64,000 bases of DNA from Lycocorax pyrrhopterus obiensis (Eukaryota; Chordata; Aves; Passeriformes; Paradisaeidae), in assembly GCA_014706295.1 (NCBI GenBank), contig JACSVZ010000007.1, positions 63,190,441-63,254,440 on the forward strand, read 5' to 3'. Below, one piece after another: positions 1-12,055 of this stretch. The notes under the pieces are model-generated. The model saw only the letters and a list, made by a program, of their open reading frames with translations, did not search any database and was not told the origin of the DNA. The position numbers were made by a program, and so were the translations under genes. The first letter of the stretch is position 1, and each line of letters starts with the position of its first letter.

Positions 1-1061
1 CTTTTTCAGGGAGCATCCAAGCAGGAAAACCGGGAGAAAATGGAGGTGCAACCAGCACCTCACCCCACAAATTCCCCACAATTTCCCTTCCCAGATTTCC
101 ATAAAAATCCAATCCAAGCTCCGAGATGCTCCAGGAGAGGGAGCTGAGAAAATGAGGTTCAACCCCAAGTGACCCAACCTCTTCCCATCGGTGGTGAAGT
201 CACATCCCTCTAATTCCGGGTTGGAATGGCTCTAATCTACAATTTTAATGGAATTTTCCCCTGGAGGCCCCACTAAGAGCCACTTTTCCCTCTCTGGATT
301 CCCACAGCAGGACCGTGGGTGCTGATGTTGCAGAAATCCTTCATTAACTGCTGAAAATTTAATTGCTCCTTAAGTGCCGGCTGTATTCCCAGATTTCCCC
401 GCATCCTGGATGATCCACAAGCTGTTCCCGCTTGTGGCAATTTGGAAATGCACCGGGGTCACTCGGAGTCATTGGGCCCAAATTCCAGAGTGGCCCATTA
501 GGTGCTGCATTCCCAAATTTTTTTGCTGGAGCTCTGGCTTCCCTGGCAGCCAAATCGTTCCTCCTTGGCAGAGGGAAGAGAGGCCTGGGAGTTTTGAAAG
601 TGCAAATTGGAATTGTTGGAATGGTCCAGGGAACGAGGTCATGGGAAAAATGATTAAAGAATATTGGGAATGCAAACTGGGACTGGAGATTTTAGCTCTG
701 GGATAAGACAGGTGCCGGTGGGTTGAGTGTGTGCTCCGAGTGTGTGGGTCTGTTCCGGCTGAAATCCCGGTTTTTCTTGGCTAAAGCAGCAGGAAATGGA
801 GCCCAGCTTGATTTATTCCAGCGGCAAAAGGAGTTCATGGTCCGGGTTTTTATTTTTGTTGTGGATTTAATTTGGTGGAGTGATCATCAATCCTGATTCC
901 CAAGGATTTGTGCCCTTGGAGGGGACTTGGTGTGAGTTAGGAAATAATCCTGGGAATGTTGATGAAGTCACCTTTGTCCTGAGGGGGTGCAGTGTTCCCT
1001 AACACCCGGATATCATGGAAAAATGGGATAAACTTCAGGATATAAAGAGGCTTCTCACATG
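1..1061. other. Unique intronic sequence
   Basis: No repeat family, exon or RNA gene recognised. An overlapping set of short frames at 359-706 on both strands has no protein-like features. Confidence 0.6.
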
Positions 1062-1405
1062 GAGCCAGACTAGGAGAGCTGGGAATGTTCACCTGGAGAA
1101 GGGAAGGATCCAGGGAGAGCTCAGAGCCCCTTGCAGGGCCTAAAGGGGCTCCAGGAGAGCTGGAGAGGGACTGGGGACAAGGGCTGGAGGGACAGGACAC
1201 AGGGAATGGCTTCCACTGCCAGAGGGCAGGGATGGATGGGATATTGGGAATTGGGAATTGCTGTCTGGGAGGGTGGGGAGGGGCTGGGCTGGAATTCCCA
1301 GAGCAGCTGTGGCTGCCCCTGGATCCCTGGCAGTGTCTCTGTCCATGGAAAAGGGCTGGAATGGGATGGGATTTAAGGTTCCTTCCAACCCAAACCATTC
1401 CATGT
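1062..1405 (+). mobile_element. CR1 type A fragment
   Basis: Sense copy from gctgggaatgttcacctgg through gagagctcagagccccttgc to the 3' end ccaacccaaaccattcc. Near-complete 3' region, little diverged, which suggests a recent subfamily. Confidence 0.9.
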
Positions 1406-3510
1406 TTGGGATTATTTCCGTTTTTCCCCTTTTTAACCCTTTGTTCCCTAAGGCTGGAGTGTGACGGGAATGAAATTCCCAAAGGGATTTTTGGGTGGAG
1501 TTAATGCTGCTGCAAGTGGCTCACGTGGGATTTGTCCTTCCTGGGAGTTTGAGCCTTGGGCTGGGAATGATGGAAAGAGGGGGAATAGGGAGCGATCCCA
1601 GCGTGGGAATGTGGGCGTCACCTCTTGGCAGAGGAATTTGGGATTTCCTGGAATTCCTCTCTCCTGGTGCTTTAAATTTGGGATTAAGCACTTGGGGAAG
1701 GTCCCAAAACACAACCAGTGGCTGTGCAACCCCTGGGGACACATTTCCAGCTGATTCCAACAACAAAACCTCATGGGAAGATCCCCAAGGCTGGATTTTG
1801 GCTGTGGAATTTTGTCCCAGCCAGCAGGGATCCGAGAAAGCTGGGAATGGGTGCAGAAGGTGGGAAAAGCATCCTTTATCCAGAAAATGGGAATGGCAGG
1901 AATTACTTCAGCACCTTCTGCGGCTGTACAACAAAGGGCACGCTTCCCACAAAAAAAATTGGGATCAAGGAATGAAAAAATGGAGAAGTTTTCCCTGTGT
2001 GTGATGTTGGACTCGGATATTGGAGTCAGGGATTTGTGCTTCCGGATCTTTTTATTCCAGCTCCGCAAATGCTCCCTCCAAAATTAGCCAAGGATTCCAG
2101 CCACAGCTATTTTTAGGGAAAAGGTTTTAATTTTGGATCCAGTTGGTCAAACGAAAGGAGGAGGGTTTTCCAAGAAACTCTGGGAAGTGGGAGAGCGGCT
2201 CCGCCAGGAATCGGCCTCAAGTCACACCGGGAGAGGCTTAGATTGGATATTGGGAATTGTGTTTTTCCCAGAGAAGGTTGGAAAGCCTTGGAATGGGCTG
2301 CCCAGGGAGTAGTGGAGTCATCATCCATTGAAATGTTCCCAAAAAAAGTGGATATGGCACTTAAGGACGTGGTTGGACTCTGATCCTAAAGGTCTTTCCC
2401 GACTTAAATAATTTCAGGATTCCTCTGGAAACCTGACCACCATCAATATTCCTGGTAATTCCTGGGAGCTGAGACCATTTGAGTGCTGCCAAATGATCCC
2501 AAAATCCCACAAAACTCATGGAATGGATAAGTTTTAGACCTCTCTGCTTCCGAATTTTTAGGCTTTGGAATTGTCGTTGCCGGGGCTTGGAAGAAGGGGA
2601 CACCCCAATGAGTGACGGGATTATTGGAATTATTTTAATTCTTTTTAATTCCCTGGATCCTCAAACATTCCCACAGAGGTTGTGATTTGTGGGAAAAATG
2701 GTTTGGATAAAATACAGGGAAGTGGTTTAATTGCTGGGATAACTTTTTGTGGGATTGGTGGAAAAATCCCATAAAAATATCGGTGTCCCATAACTGCAGC
2801 TCTTCCCTGATCACCTTGTTCCATTTTTATTTCCACCTTGGATTGTTTTTTCCGGATCCTTGGGAATTATGGACAGGGATAAAACCCCACCCAGTGCATT
2901 CCTGCATTTTTCCCTGCTGGAATTCCACCCTCGCCCTCCTCTGATGTGATTTCCTTACACATCTGCCAGGTGTTGTTTTTCCTGGACTTATCCCGGTTTT
3001 CCTGGCTCTTGGATTCCCACATTCCAGTCGGATCCTGTCACCTCTGGAATGCAGCTGCAGGAATGTTTTCCAAGGGGATATTTTCATATGTGGATACTAT
3101 TTCTCTATGGACACATCCAGAGCCTTTCCAGGCTTATTGAATGTCCTCAAAGTTCCGATCCAAAGGAATTCCAATGGAATTTGGGAGTTTTCTCAGCCTG
3201 GAAAATCCTCGCTGGAATCACACTGGGAAAATATTTGAGGCTTGAGGATGATTTGGTGCTCCCTGAGCTGTGCTGATGGATTGGGAGTGGTTGGGAATTT
3301 CCTCTGCTCCAGGGACTCGTGTTGATCTTTTTTTTAATGGAAAATGACATCAGGATCCTTTGAGAAAAGCGGGAATGAGGTGGTGGTGTTGGATTGGGTT
3401 TGTGGGGAAGTTTGGGAGCACTTTGGGATTCATTTCAGCTGGAATGGGAAGAGGAGTTGGGAGACTGGGAGTTGTGGAGCTGTGAATGGGAATCATTCAT
3501 TCCCTGGAAA
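1406..3510. other. Unique intronic sequence around one old CR1
   Basis: Apart from the CR1 at 2196-2425 nothing is recognised. The 206-codon minus frame at 1448-2068 is low-complexity in composition and lacks domain features. Confidence 0.55.
2196..2425 (+). mobile_element. CR1 type C fragment, old
   Basis: Diverged: cggcctcaagtcacaccggg, a ggctgcccagggagtagtgg block and gtggatatggcacttaagg are recognisable. The 3' end is decayed. Confidence 0.75.
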
Positions 3511-3765
3511 AGGGATGGACGGACAGGACCCAGGGAATGGATCCCACTGCCAGAGGGCAGGGATGGATGGGATATTGGGAAGGAATTCCTGTCTGGGATG
3601 GAGGGGAGGGGGCTGGGCTGGAATTCCCAGAGCAGCTGTGGCTGCCCCTGGATCCCTGGCAGTGTCCAAGGCCAGGCTGGATCAACGTGGGATAGTGGGA
3701 GGTGTCGGGTTGGAACGGGATGAGCTTTAAGGTCCCTCCAACCCAAAAAATTCCAGGATTTCATG
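3511..3765 (+). mobile_element. CR1 type A fragment
   Basis: From agggatggacggacaggacc to ctccaacccaaaaaattcc. The segment between the ggatccctggcagtgtccaa block and the 3' end is shortened. Confidence 0.85.
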
Positions 3766-4239
3766 GATTCAGCAGTCCCTTTTCCTCCTTTTCCCAGCAG
3801 CACAGGACAGTGGGAGCTGGGAGCTCTCAGCTTTGTGCCCATCCCTTTTCCCATCCCATTTTCCAGTCGCGCTTCCAGCAGCTCCTCTGAGCTGGGGAAT
3901 GTGGCCACCCCTGAGGGAACGACATTCCTGGGATGGGGAGGAAGGAAAAGATCTCCCAGTGCAGCTCCAGGCAGGTTTCTTTCCTAAATTCCTTCTTCTG
4001 AGCCAGCCTGGAATCGTTCATTCCCGAAGATATTCCTCAGTTGTCCTTGAAATCGCTCTGCTTCCCTCCTCAGGAATGGGAGTTGCTGTGAAAACCAATC
4101 CTCTTTCAAGGCTTCCCTTGGGAATCTTGGAGTGCAGACTGAAGGGAAAAGCTTGGAATGTGGTAAAAACAAGTGTGGGCAGGTGTTGGAATTAGCCAGG
4201 AAAACTGCAGGAAAAGGTGTGGGAAGGCAAACAGGGAGA

Positions 4240-4553
4240 GGGCAGGGACACCTTCCACTATCCCACAGTGCTCCTGGCCTTGGACACTGCCAGGGATCCA
4301 GGGGCAGCCACAGCTTCTCTGGGAATTCCAGCCCAGCCCCTCCCCACCCTCCCAGACAGGAATTCCTTCCCAATATCCCACCTAACCCTCTGGCAGTGGG
4401 AAGCCATTCCCTGTGTCCTGTCCCTCCATGCCTTGTCCCCAGTCCCTCTCCAGCTCTCCTGGAGCCCCTTTAGGCCCTGCAAGGGGCTCTGAGCTCTCCC
4501 TGGATCCTTCCTCTCTCCAGGTGAACATTCCCAGCTCTCCCAGCCTGGCTCCA
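4240..4553 (-). mobile_element. CR1 type A fragment
   Basis: Antisense. Lacks the outermost 3' end (starts at ggcagggacaccttccact) and runs inward to gtgaacattcccagctctcc. Confidence 0.9.
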
Positions 4554-6001
4554 TCCCTGGAATCCATCAGTGATCCCATTTTCCTGAAAGCTTTACCTGG
4601 GAAGATTTATTTTATTTTTTCACGGAGACACCTTGTTCAATCCCTTATTTCCCACACCAAGATTTCCTGGTTCTGCTTCTCCTCATTCCCAGATTTTCCC
4701 TATTCCGGTGCTATTTTGGGATGCTTTCCATGCTCTGAGGGAAGAACCACTGGATAAACTCTCCTGCCCTTCTCCAGCTGGGACACCACGTCCTCCTTCC
4801 CTTTGGGCTGAGATTTCCATGGAATGGGATCCGAGCCCGGCTGGACCTTTAAGCCCATCTTGAGGGGAGGTGGAATATTCCAATCAATTCCTTTGAATTA
4901 TTTAGGAATCCATCCTTGACTCCGGAGCTGCTTTTAGAAAACAACCCTGAAATAGGAAACCCTTTTTATGGATTTTTCCATCCTCCCATTTCCTCATGGA
5001 AACGCTTTGACTTTGCCACTCGGACGCGAGGTTTTCCTTTGGAACTTCCCATTTAGGAGCTAAAAATCCAACAGAAAATCCAAGAAATTCGCAACCAAAG
5101 CCTCATTTATCCAATTTCTTTTTCCTTTCTTCTTCCCCCTCTGGAAAAATTATTTTCTGCCTCTTCCAGCTGATCCCTGCTCCTCCTTCCCGGTGGGATC
5201 GCCCTGCACTGTCAGGATTTTGGGGATAATTCACCGAGTTTTGAGTCAGAAGGAATTCCTTGGGTTCCCAGGTTTGTTTTCCATGAGAATGGAAAGGCTC
5301 CTCCTTTCCCACTCCTCCCAATTCCCAGTTTGGAGCTGGAGTGGTGCCAGCTGCGATTGGGGTCGGGGTTATCCTGGTGGTGGAAAATTCTCCCGAAGGC
5401 TGGAGAGAGGAGAAAATGCTCCCCGTGTTTCTTCCCTCTCAGCTTTTCCAACAGAGAAAAATCCAGAAGTTTTCCATTTCTTGGCCCTGTTGTTTCTCAG
5501 GGAATGAAGGAAAATCAGTTTCTTGGACGTGGGAGTCTGGAGGGGCGGGAGGAAGGCGGGGATGAAGTGTCGGATTGAGGTGGATTCATGTGGGAAAGGG
5601 TTGGAAAAGCCCTCTGAGGGTGTTGGAGGCAGTACATTTACAGCTATGGATAATGGAGCCGAAATATTAGGAAAAATAGGGAATTTGGGAAGTTTGGGAT
5701 GAGCCTTGGGAAGCCATTCCTTCCTGGGAGCGGAGGAAGCGGCTCCAGCTCTCCTGGGTGAGCTCCGGAGGCTGGAACAGCATCACTGTGGCAGATTTTG
5801 AGGGAAAAATCAGGAAAAGAAACACTTTGGAAAAGAAACATCCCTCTTTTTTTTGGAGGGCTGGATTCCGGGTTTTTTGGGCCTGGATCCTTCTTTTTTT
5901 TTGAAGGGTTGAATCCTGGGTTTTTTAGGGCTGGGTCCTTCTGTTTTTGGAGGGCTGGAAAGAAACACAAGGAATTATGGAATCCATGTCGGGATTGGGC
6001 A
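4554..6001. other. Unique intronic sequence
   Basis: Only the 49-bp T/G repeat near 5.85 kb stands out. 5010-5100 is AT-rich and unremarkable. Confidence 0.55.
5846..5955 (+). repeat. 49-bp T/G-rich tandem repeat, 2.3 copies
   Basis: Units of T-run, ggagggctgg, a ttccgggttttttgggc-type segment and a ggatccttc-type segment recur about every 49 bp. Confidence 0.75.
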
Positions 6002-6362
6002 CAGAATTCCAGAATGGTTTGGCTTGGAAAGAGCCTTGAAGATCCTCATTCCATTCCTCTGCCATGGCAGGGACACCTCCCACTGTCCCAGGCTGCTCCA
6101 AGCCCCATCCGATCTGGCCTTGGACACTGCCAGGGATCCAGGGGCAGCCACAGCTGCTCTGGGAATTCCAGCCCAGCCCCTCCCCACTCTCCCAGCCAGG
6201 AATTCCCAATTCCCAATATCCCATCCATCCCTGCCCTCTGGCACTGGGAAGCCATTCCCTGTGTCCTGTCCCTCCATGCCTTGTCCCCAGTCCCTCTCCA
6301 GCTCTCCTGGAGCCCCTTTAGGCCCTGCAAGGGGCTCTGAGCTCTCCCTGGATCCTTCCCTT
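6002..6362 (-). mobile_element. CR1 type A fragment
   Basis: Antisense with 3' end at agaatggtttggcttgg, running inward through the ccctgcaaggggctctgagc block. Confidence 0.9.
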
Positions 6363-6834
6363 CTCGGGCCACAGCTTCTCTGGCAGGAATTGCTGGGAAG
6401 CTCTCCCGACCTTCCTCCACTCATCCCTCTGAGTTTGGGAGCCTCTGGAAATGCAGGGAATTCTTCAGGAAGCGCAGTTAGAACTTCTCCATCCAAGGTG
6501 CCAGCGGAGCTCGGAGGGCCCCACGCGTGTCCCGTGCTCGCCGTCACTCCGGGGTTTCCGTGGCAGGACTCACTCCAAGAGAGCCGGAATTACCTGAGGC
6601 CGTAAATCCCTGGATGCTTCTGGAATAATTCCTTCAGGAATGTTCCACTTGGAGCTCCAAACTTGCACTCTCAGCAGTGGCAGGGTGGCCTGGGTGACCC
6701 CAGGCTCCTCTGTCACCTCCCCTCAGTGCCCAGCACGATTCCCAGCCCGGTTCTTCTCCGTTGAGCTTGGATTCTTTGCTCTTAGACCTGGGCTTAAGTG
6801 CAAGCTCATCGGGCTGAGTGTTTTATTTGGAAGG
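6363..6834. other. Unique intronic sequence
   Basis: Moderately CpG-containing (e.g. near 6505-6560); no promoter or exon recognised. Confidence 0.5.
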
Positions 6835-7145
6835 TGTTTTTAGGATATTTTTTTAAGATATTTTTTTAAGATATTTTTAAGACATACTTAAGATTTTTTT
6901 AAAGATCTTCTTAAGACACTTTTAAGACATTTCTAACATATTTTTAAAGACGTTTTTAAAGACTTTTTAAAGACGTTTTTAAAGATTTTTTTAAAGATTT
7001 TTAAAGATTTTTTATCAGTTTTATCTAAGTTTTTTTTAGATTTTTTTTTTTTTTTAGATTGTTTTAAAGATGTTTTAAAGATATTTTCAAGACATTTCTC
7101 AGATATTTGTGAGACACTTTTAAGACACTTCAAAGACATTTTGCA
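6835..7145. repeat. T-rich tandem array, (ttttaaagac)-like
   Basis: Irregular 11-20 bp units of the form tttttaaagac / atatttttttaag. Degenerate, with longer T runs near 7030. Continues into a non-repeated right flank that also follows the array at 9990. Confidence 0.85.
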
Positions 7146-7164
7146 GCTATTTTCGATCTGCATC

Positions 7165-7250
7165 CTCTGGGATATCGGGCAGAAGAGAAATCTGGGCTTC
7201 TCTTCCTAAAAACACCAAAAAAAAAAATTGGGAATTTCAACGAAGGATCA
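7165..7250. repeat. Duplicated flank, copy 1 (unclassified repeat)
   Basis: Homologous to 10636-10720. Shared landmarks are ctctgggat, gagaaatctgg, ttcctaaaaa and ggaatttcaac, ending aaggatca. No known family recognised. Confidence 0.8.
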
Positions 7251-7499
7251 AACCCAAGTCAAAACCCAAGGCTCCAACCTCCCCCTCCCCATCCCGAAAA
7301 GGGATTAATCATCATCCCGGATCTCTTCCTTCGGGAAAACGGGATGAGTTCATTATTTTTAGCCCGTGGAGGCTTTTGGAGTTAATCCGTGGCTGACACA
7401 GTTTCTGTTTTCGCACAATTCCGAACCGAGAGGCGCCGGCGGTGACGCGCTCGAGGAGCTGCCAAGGTTGGGAGTCGATAACGACCTTTAATCACCCGA
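7251..7499. other. Unique spacer between AT arrays
   Basis: Contains a small CpG-richer patch at 7425-7460 (gaggcgccggcggtgacgcg), conspicuous inside the AT-rich block; no gene found. Confidence 0.45.
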
Positions 7500-8900
7500 C
7501 AGTTGTTGTTTTAATTAATTAATAGCGAATTATTAATGTCATTTATGTGGTCTGTATAATAATATATTGAATGAGAAGCGTTAAAGTAATATTAATTTAA
7601 TTAATAGCAGATTATCAATGTAATTTGTATGTGCTATATAATCAGTGTTATATTTAATAATAAATGTTAATGTCAATTTAATCAATATCAAATTATTAAT
7701 ATCATTTATAGGTTCTATTTAATAATATATTTAATAAGTATTAAAATAATAGTAATTTAATTAATAGCAGATTATTAATGTAATTTGTATGTGCTATATA
7801 ATCAGTGTTATATTTAATAATAAATGTTAATGTCAATTTAATCAATATCAAATTATTAATATCATTTATAGGTTCTATTTAATAATATATTTAATAAGAA
7901 GTATTAAAATAATAGTAATTTAATAATATAAAATTCTTAATAAAATTTATAGCTTCTAGACAATCAATATTATATTTAATAATATTAATGTTAATTTAAT
8001 CAATATAAAATAATTAATATCATCTATATGTTCTATATAATAATATATTTAATAAGAAATATTAAAGTAACAGTAATTTAATTAATAGCAAAATATTAAT
8101 GTAATTCATGTTCTAGACAATCAATATTATATTTAATAATAAATATTAATGTCAATTTAATCAGTATCAAAATATTAATATCATTTATAGGTTCTATATA
8201 ATAATATATTTAATAAGAAGTATTAAAATAATAGTAATTTAATTAATAGCAGATTATTAATGTAATTTATATGTGCTATATAATCACTGTTATATTTAAT
8301 AATAAATGTTAATGTCAATTTAATCAATATCAAATTATTAATATCATTTATAGGTTCTATATAATAATACATTTAGTAAGAAATATTAAAGTATATTTAA
8401 TTAATAGCAAATTATTAATGCAATTTATGTGTTCTATGGAATTCATATATTGAATAATAAATATTAAAATAATATTAATTTAATATCAGATTATCAATAG
8501 AATTTATAGTTTCTATCGAATTAATATTCTATTGAATATTAATAAATCTATACTAATTTAATTCATATCAAATTAATATCATTTATATTTTAAAAAATCA
8601 ATATTATATTTAATAAATGTTAGACTGGTATTAATTTAAATTCAAATTATCAATATAATTTATGTGTTCTATACAGTTAATATTCTATTTAATAATAAAT
8701 ATTAAAACAATATTAATTTAATCAACATAAAATTATTAATGTAATTTATATGTTCTATATGGTAGTATTATATCTAATAATTATTATTAAATTGATATTA
8801 AATTAATTAATATAAAATTATTAATATAATTTATAGGTTCTAGATCATTAATATTCTATTTATAATAACTATTTAATTATAATTTAATTAATTAACATGA
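7500..8900. repeat. AT-rich satellite, ~160-bp dimer of ~80-bp halves
   Basis: The landmark agcagattat recurs at 7606, 7766 and 8248 (160 and 3 x 160.7 bp). The two half-units are a taatagcagattattaatg type ending in aataataaatgttaatg and an atcaatatcaaattattaat type containing ttataggttctat. About 8.7 dimers, more diverged toward the right. Nearly all A/T with scattered G/C landmarks. Confidence 0.9.
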
Positions 8901-9084
8901 AATCATTGATGGCTTTAGCCAAACAAGCGTTAATTAAGCCCAGACACAGAGCTCCCTGATCCCCTCCCAAAAATGGGATTGATCGGAAAAGCCCTGGAGG
9001 AGATGGGCAGGAATTCCCAGCATAAATCTTGGAATGTGTTGGTGTTTCCACTTGGCAGGATCCCAGATATTCCCAGGATCCCAA

Positions 9085-9300
9085 GGACACAGGGAATGGC
9101 TTCCCACTGCCAGAGGGCAGGGATGGGTGGGATATTGGGAATTAGGAATTCCTGGCTGGGAGGGTGGGGAGGGGCTGGGCTGGAATTCCCAGAGCAGCTG
9201 TGGCTGTCCCTGGATCCCTGGAAGAGTCCAAGGCCAGGCTGGAGAGCACTTGGAGCAAACCGGGAATAGTGGAAATGTCCCTGGAGCTGGGAAGGAGCAG
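9085..9300 (+). mobile_element. CR1 type A fragment
   Basis: Starts at acagggaatggcttcccact, 5'-truncated. The end near gagctgggaagg has lost the terminal motif. Confidence 0.85.
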
Positions 9301-9610
9301 GAGCAGCTGGAGGCTCCTCACCACCATTAAATTCCTTCTCTTCTTCCCAGTGCCGATTCCAAGGCTTTTATCCATTATTTCCTGCTTCCAGGTCCCAGTT
9401 CTAAAGGAATTTTTAAGCTTCTTGCTGGTTTTATTCTTTGGGAATGGACCTGGCAGCCAGACTGATTTTATCCATGGATTTCTCTCCTTCCCTGCTCTCA
9501 CATTTTGCAATTCCAATCCAGTTAAACATTCCCACCTTTCCCCAATGATTTTCCTCCCTCCTTATCCCGGTCCTTGGGTGGCTCCTCCAGAAGTGCCTCT
9601 CCACATTTAT

Positions 9611-9808
9611 CCTCCATTGGATATCAGGGAAAATTCCTTCATGGAAAGGGTTCCCCAGCCCAGGGCGGTTTGGAGTTCCCATTCCCGGAGGGATTTAAAA
9701 TCCCTGTGGATGTGGCACTTGGGGCCGTGGGGCAGGGGTGGCCTTGGAAGTGCTGGGAATGGTTGGACTTCATGGTTCCAGAGGAATTTTCCAACCTCAT
9801 CATTCCCT
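9611..9808 (+). mobile_element. CR1 type C fragment
   Basis: ggaaaattccttcatggaaa, cggagggatttaaaatccc and gtggatgtggcacttggggc in order, ending ttttccaacctcatcattcc. Confidence 0.85.
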
Positions 9809-9989
9809 GATTTCTCTTCTCCACGTCCTTCTTCCCACCCTTCACGGAATATTCCTAAATCTTGAAATAATGAACTGCAAGGGCCATAAATCCAGATTTG
9901 CTCCTGGATGAGTTATTCCAAGTGCAGCATTCCCAGGGATTTGCTATCATTTATTCCATGTGTTGCCTTCTGCTTGGACTGGATGGTTT

Positions 9990-10635
9990 GTTTTTAATAT
10001 ATTTTTTAATATATTTTTTAATATATTTTTAATATATTTTTTAATATATTTTAAATATCTTTTTCAATATATTTTTTAATATATTTTTAATATATTTTTA
10101 ATATATTTTAAATTTTTAATGTATTTTTAATATATTTTTAATATATTTTTAATATATTTTTAATATATTTTTAATATATTCTTTATATTTTAATACATTT
10201 TTAATATATATTTTTATTTTTAATGTATTTTTATACATTTCCATATGTTTTATGTCTTTATATATTTTTATTCATTTTTATATATTTTAATATTTTAATC
10301 TATTTTGTTTATTTTTAATATTTCTATAATTTTATATATTTTAGTATATTTTTATATTACTCATATTTTAATTTTTCGATTTTTTCGATTTTTTCAATTT
10401 TTAAATTTTTTCGATTTTTTCAATTTTTTTCAATTTTTTCAATTTTTTTCGATTTTTTCGATATTTTAATGTATTTTTATATATTTATATATTAATATTT
10501 TTAATATATTTTTAATTTAATATCTTTTCATAAATTTTCCATATATTTTAATGTATTTTTAATCTATTTCCATCTATTTTTTAAAAATATTTTAGTATCT
10601 TTAAAATTTATTTTAAATATATTTTTAATATATAT
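9990..10635. repeat. T-rich tandem array, (tttttaatata)n with TTTTTTCGA block
   Basis: Mostly 10-11 bp units of tttttaatata. From about 10375 to 10460 the unit becomes ttttttcga / ttttttcaa. Right edge abuts the duplicated flank at 10636. Confidence 0.9.
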
Positions 10636-10720
10636 CTCTGGGATGCATGGGCAGAGGAGAAATCTGGCATTCTATTCCTAAAAATGCCAAAAACCATTGG
10701 AATTTCAACTAAGGATCAGC
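10636..10720. repeat. Duplicated flank, copy 2 (unclassified repeat)
   Basis: Partner of 7165-7250. Both copies lie immediately right of a T-rich array in the same orientation. Confidence 0.8.
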
Positions 10721-11419
10721 TGGAGAAAGCCAAAGGAATTCCGTCACAAGGTTAAAAACCCCCGTAAATAATGAAACCCGGAATAATCCTAAATAACATT
10801 GCAGGAAGTTCCTAAGTTTGGATGGTGAAATCCCGCGTTTTCTGCACAAAATTCCCATTTTATCCCGATAAATTCCGCTGGTATCAGTAAAATTGATCGC
10901 GGGAGCACCAATCCTTTTCCTGGGATTATTTGGGCTGGATCAGGATAAGGAAAGCGGAACCAGGTTGGGAATTTGGTGCTTCCTTGGTGCAAACCCTGAG
11001 GATTCCTGCAGCCATTCCCATGGATTTACAGGATTCCGGAATGATCCCTGGCTGTGCTGGGTGGCTCCATGGGTTGTGTTTCCATTCCTCTCTCCAAGCT
11101 GGGAGCTCCAGGCCCTTTTTTTCCATGAGCTTTTCCCGCTCCGTGGTGGCAGAGCTCCGATGTGATGGATCTTCCCGGTGTTAAAGGGAACGAGGATTTG
11201 CCTCTGGAGCGGCTCAGGGATGATAAATGGATGTTCCGGATGCACAGGGCTCTCCTGCTGTACCTGCACATTCCCATGGCAGAATTCCAGGGAATTGGGA
11301 TGCGCTCTTGGCATCGATTCTGCCTGGGCAGGGATTTCTGGGCAGCCTGGGGTTTATAAAGAATTACTGGGATTGTAAAGAGTGGGACAATATTGGGTTT
11401 GGAGTAAGGTGCTTAATTA
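10721..11419. other. Unique intronic sequence
   Basis: No repeat or exon recognised; overlapping open frames on both strands look compositional. Confidence 0.55.
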
Positions 11420-11898
11420 TCATGGAATTATGGAATGCTTTGGGATGGAAGGGACCTTAAATCCCATCCCAGTCCCACCCCCTGCCATGGCAGGGACACC
11501 TCCCACTGTCCCAGGCTGCTCCAAGCCCCAGTGTCCAACCCGGCTTTGGACACTTCCAGGGATCCAGGGGCAGCCACAGCTGCTCTGGGAATTCCAGCCC
11601 AGCCCCTCATCACCCTCCCAGCCAGGAATTCCTAATTCCCAATATCCCATCCATCCCTGCCCTCTGGCAGTGGGAAGCCATTCCCTGTGTCCTGTCCCTC
11701 CAGCCCTTGTCCCCAGTCCCTCTCCAGCTCTCCTGGAGCCCCTTTAGGCCCTGCAAGGGGCTCTGAGCTCTCCCTGGATCCTTCTCTCCTCCAGGTGAAC
11801 ATTCCCAGATCTCCCAGCCTGGCTCCAGAGCAGAGGGGCTCCAGCCCTTGGAGCAGCTCCATGGATTCCTCTGGATTTACTTCTACAGCTCCACATCC
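11420..11898 (-). mobile_element. CR1 type A fragment, long
   Basis: 3' end at catggaattatggaatgc. Extends inward past ccaggtgaacattcccag to the ggagcagctccatggattcc region, about 480 bp. Confidence 0.9.
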
Positions 11899-11957
11899 TT
11901 CTTATTTTGGGGACCCCCCCCAGCTGCTCCTCATATGATTTGCTCCCTATAACCCGT

Positions 11958-12055
11958 AGAACCATGGAATGATTTGGGTTGGAGGGACCTTAAATCCCAT
12001 CCTACGGACAAGGAACCTTCCTCTATCCCAAGTTGCTGCAATCCCCACTCTGTGC
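11958..12055 (-). mobile_element. CR1 type A fragment, short
   Basis: gaaccatggaatgatttggg through ccttaaatcccatcc to tatcccaagttgctgc. A second, independent CR1 3' end just after the longer copy. Confidence 0.8.

Noticed and set aside
7500..10635. Replication origin or bacterial-type AT-rich control region
   Set aside because: Simple A/T tandem repeats inside a vertebrate intron; no initiator motifs could be argued.
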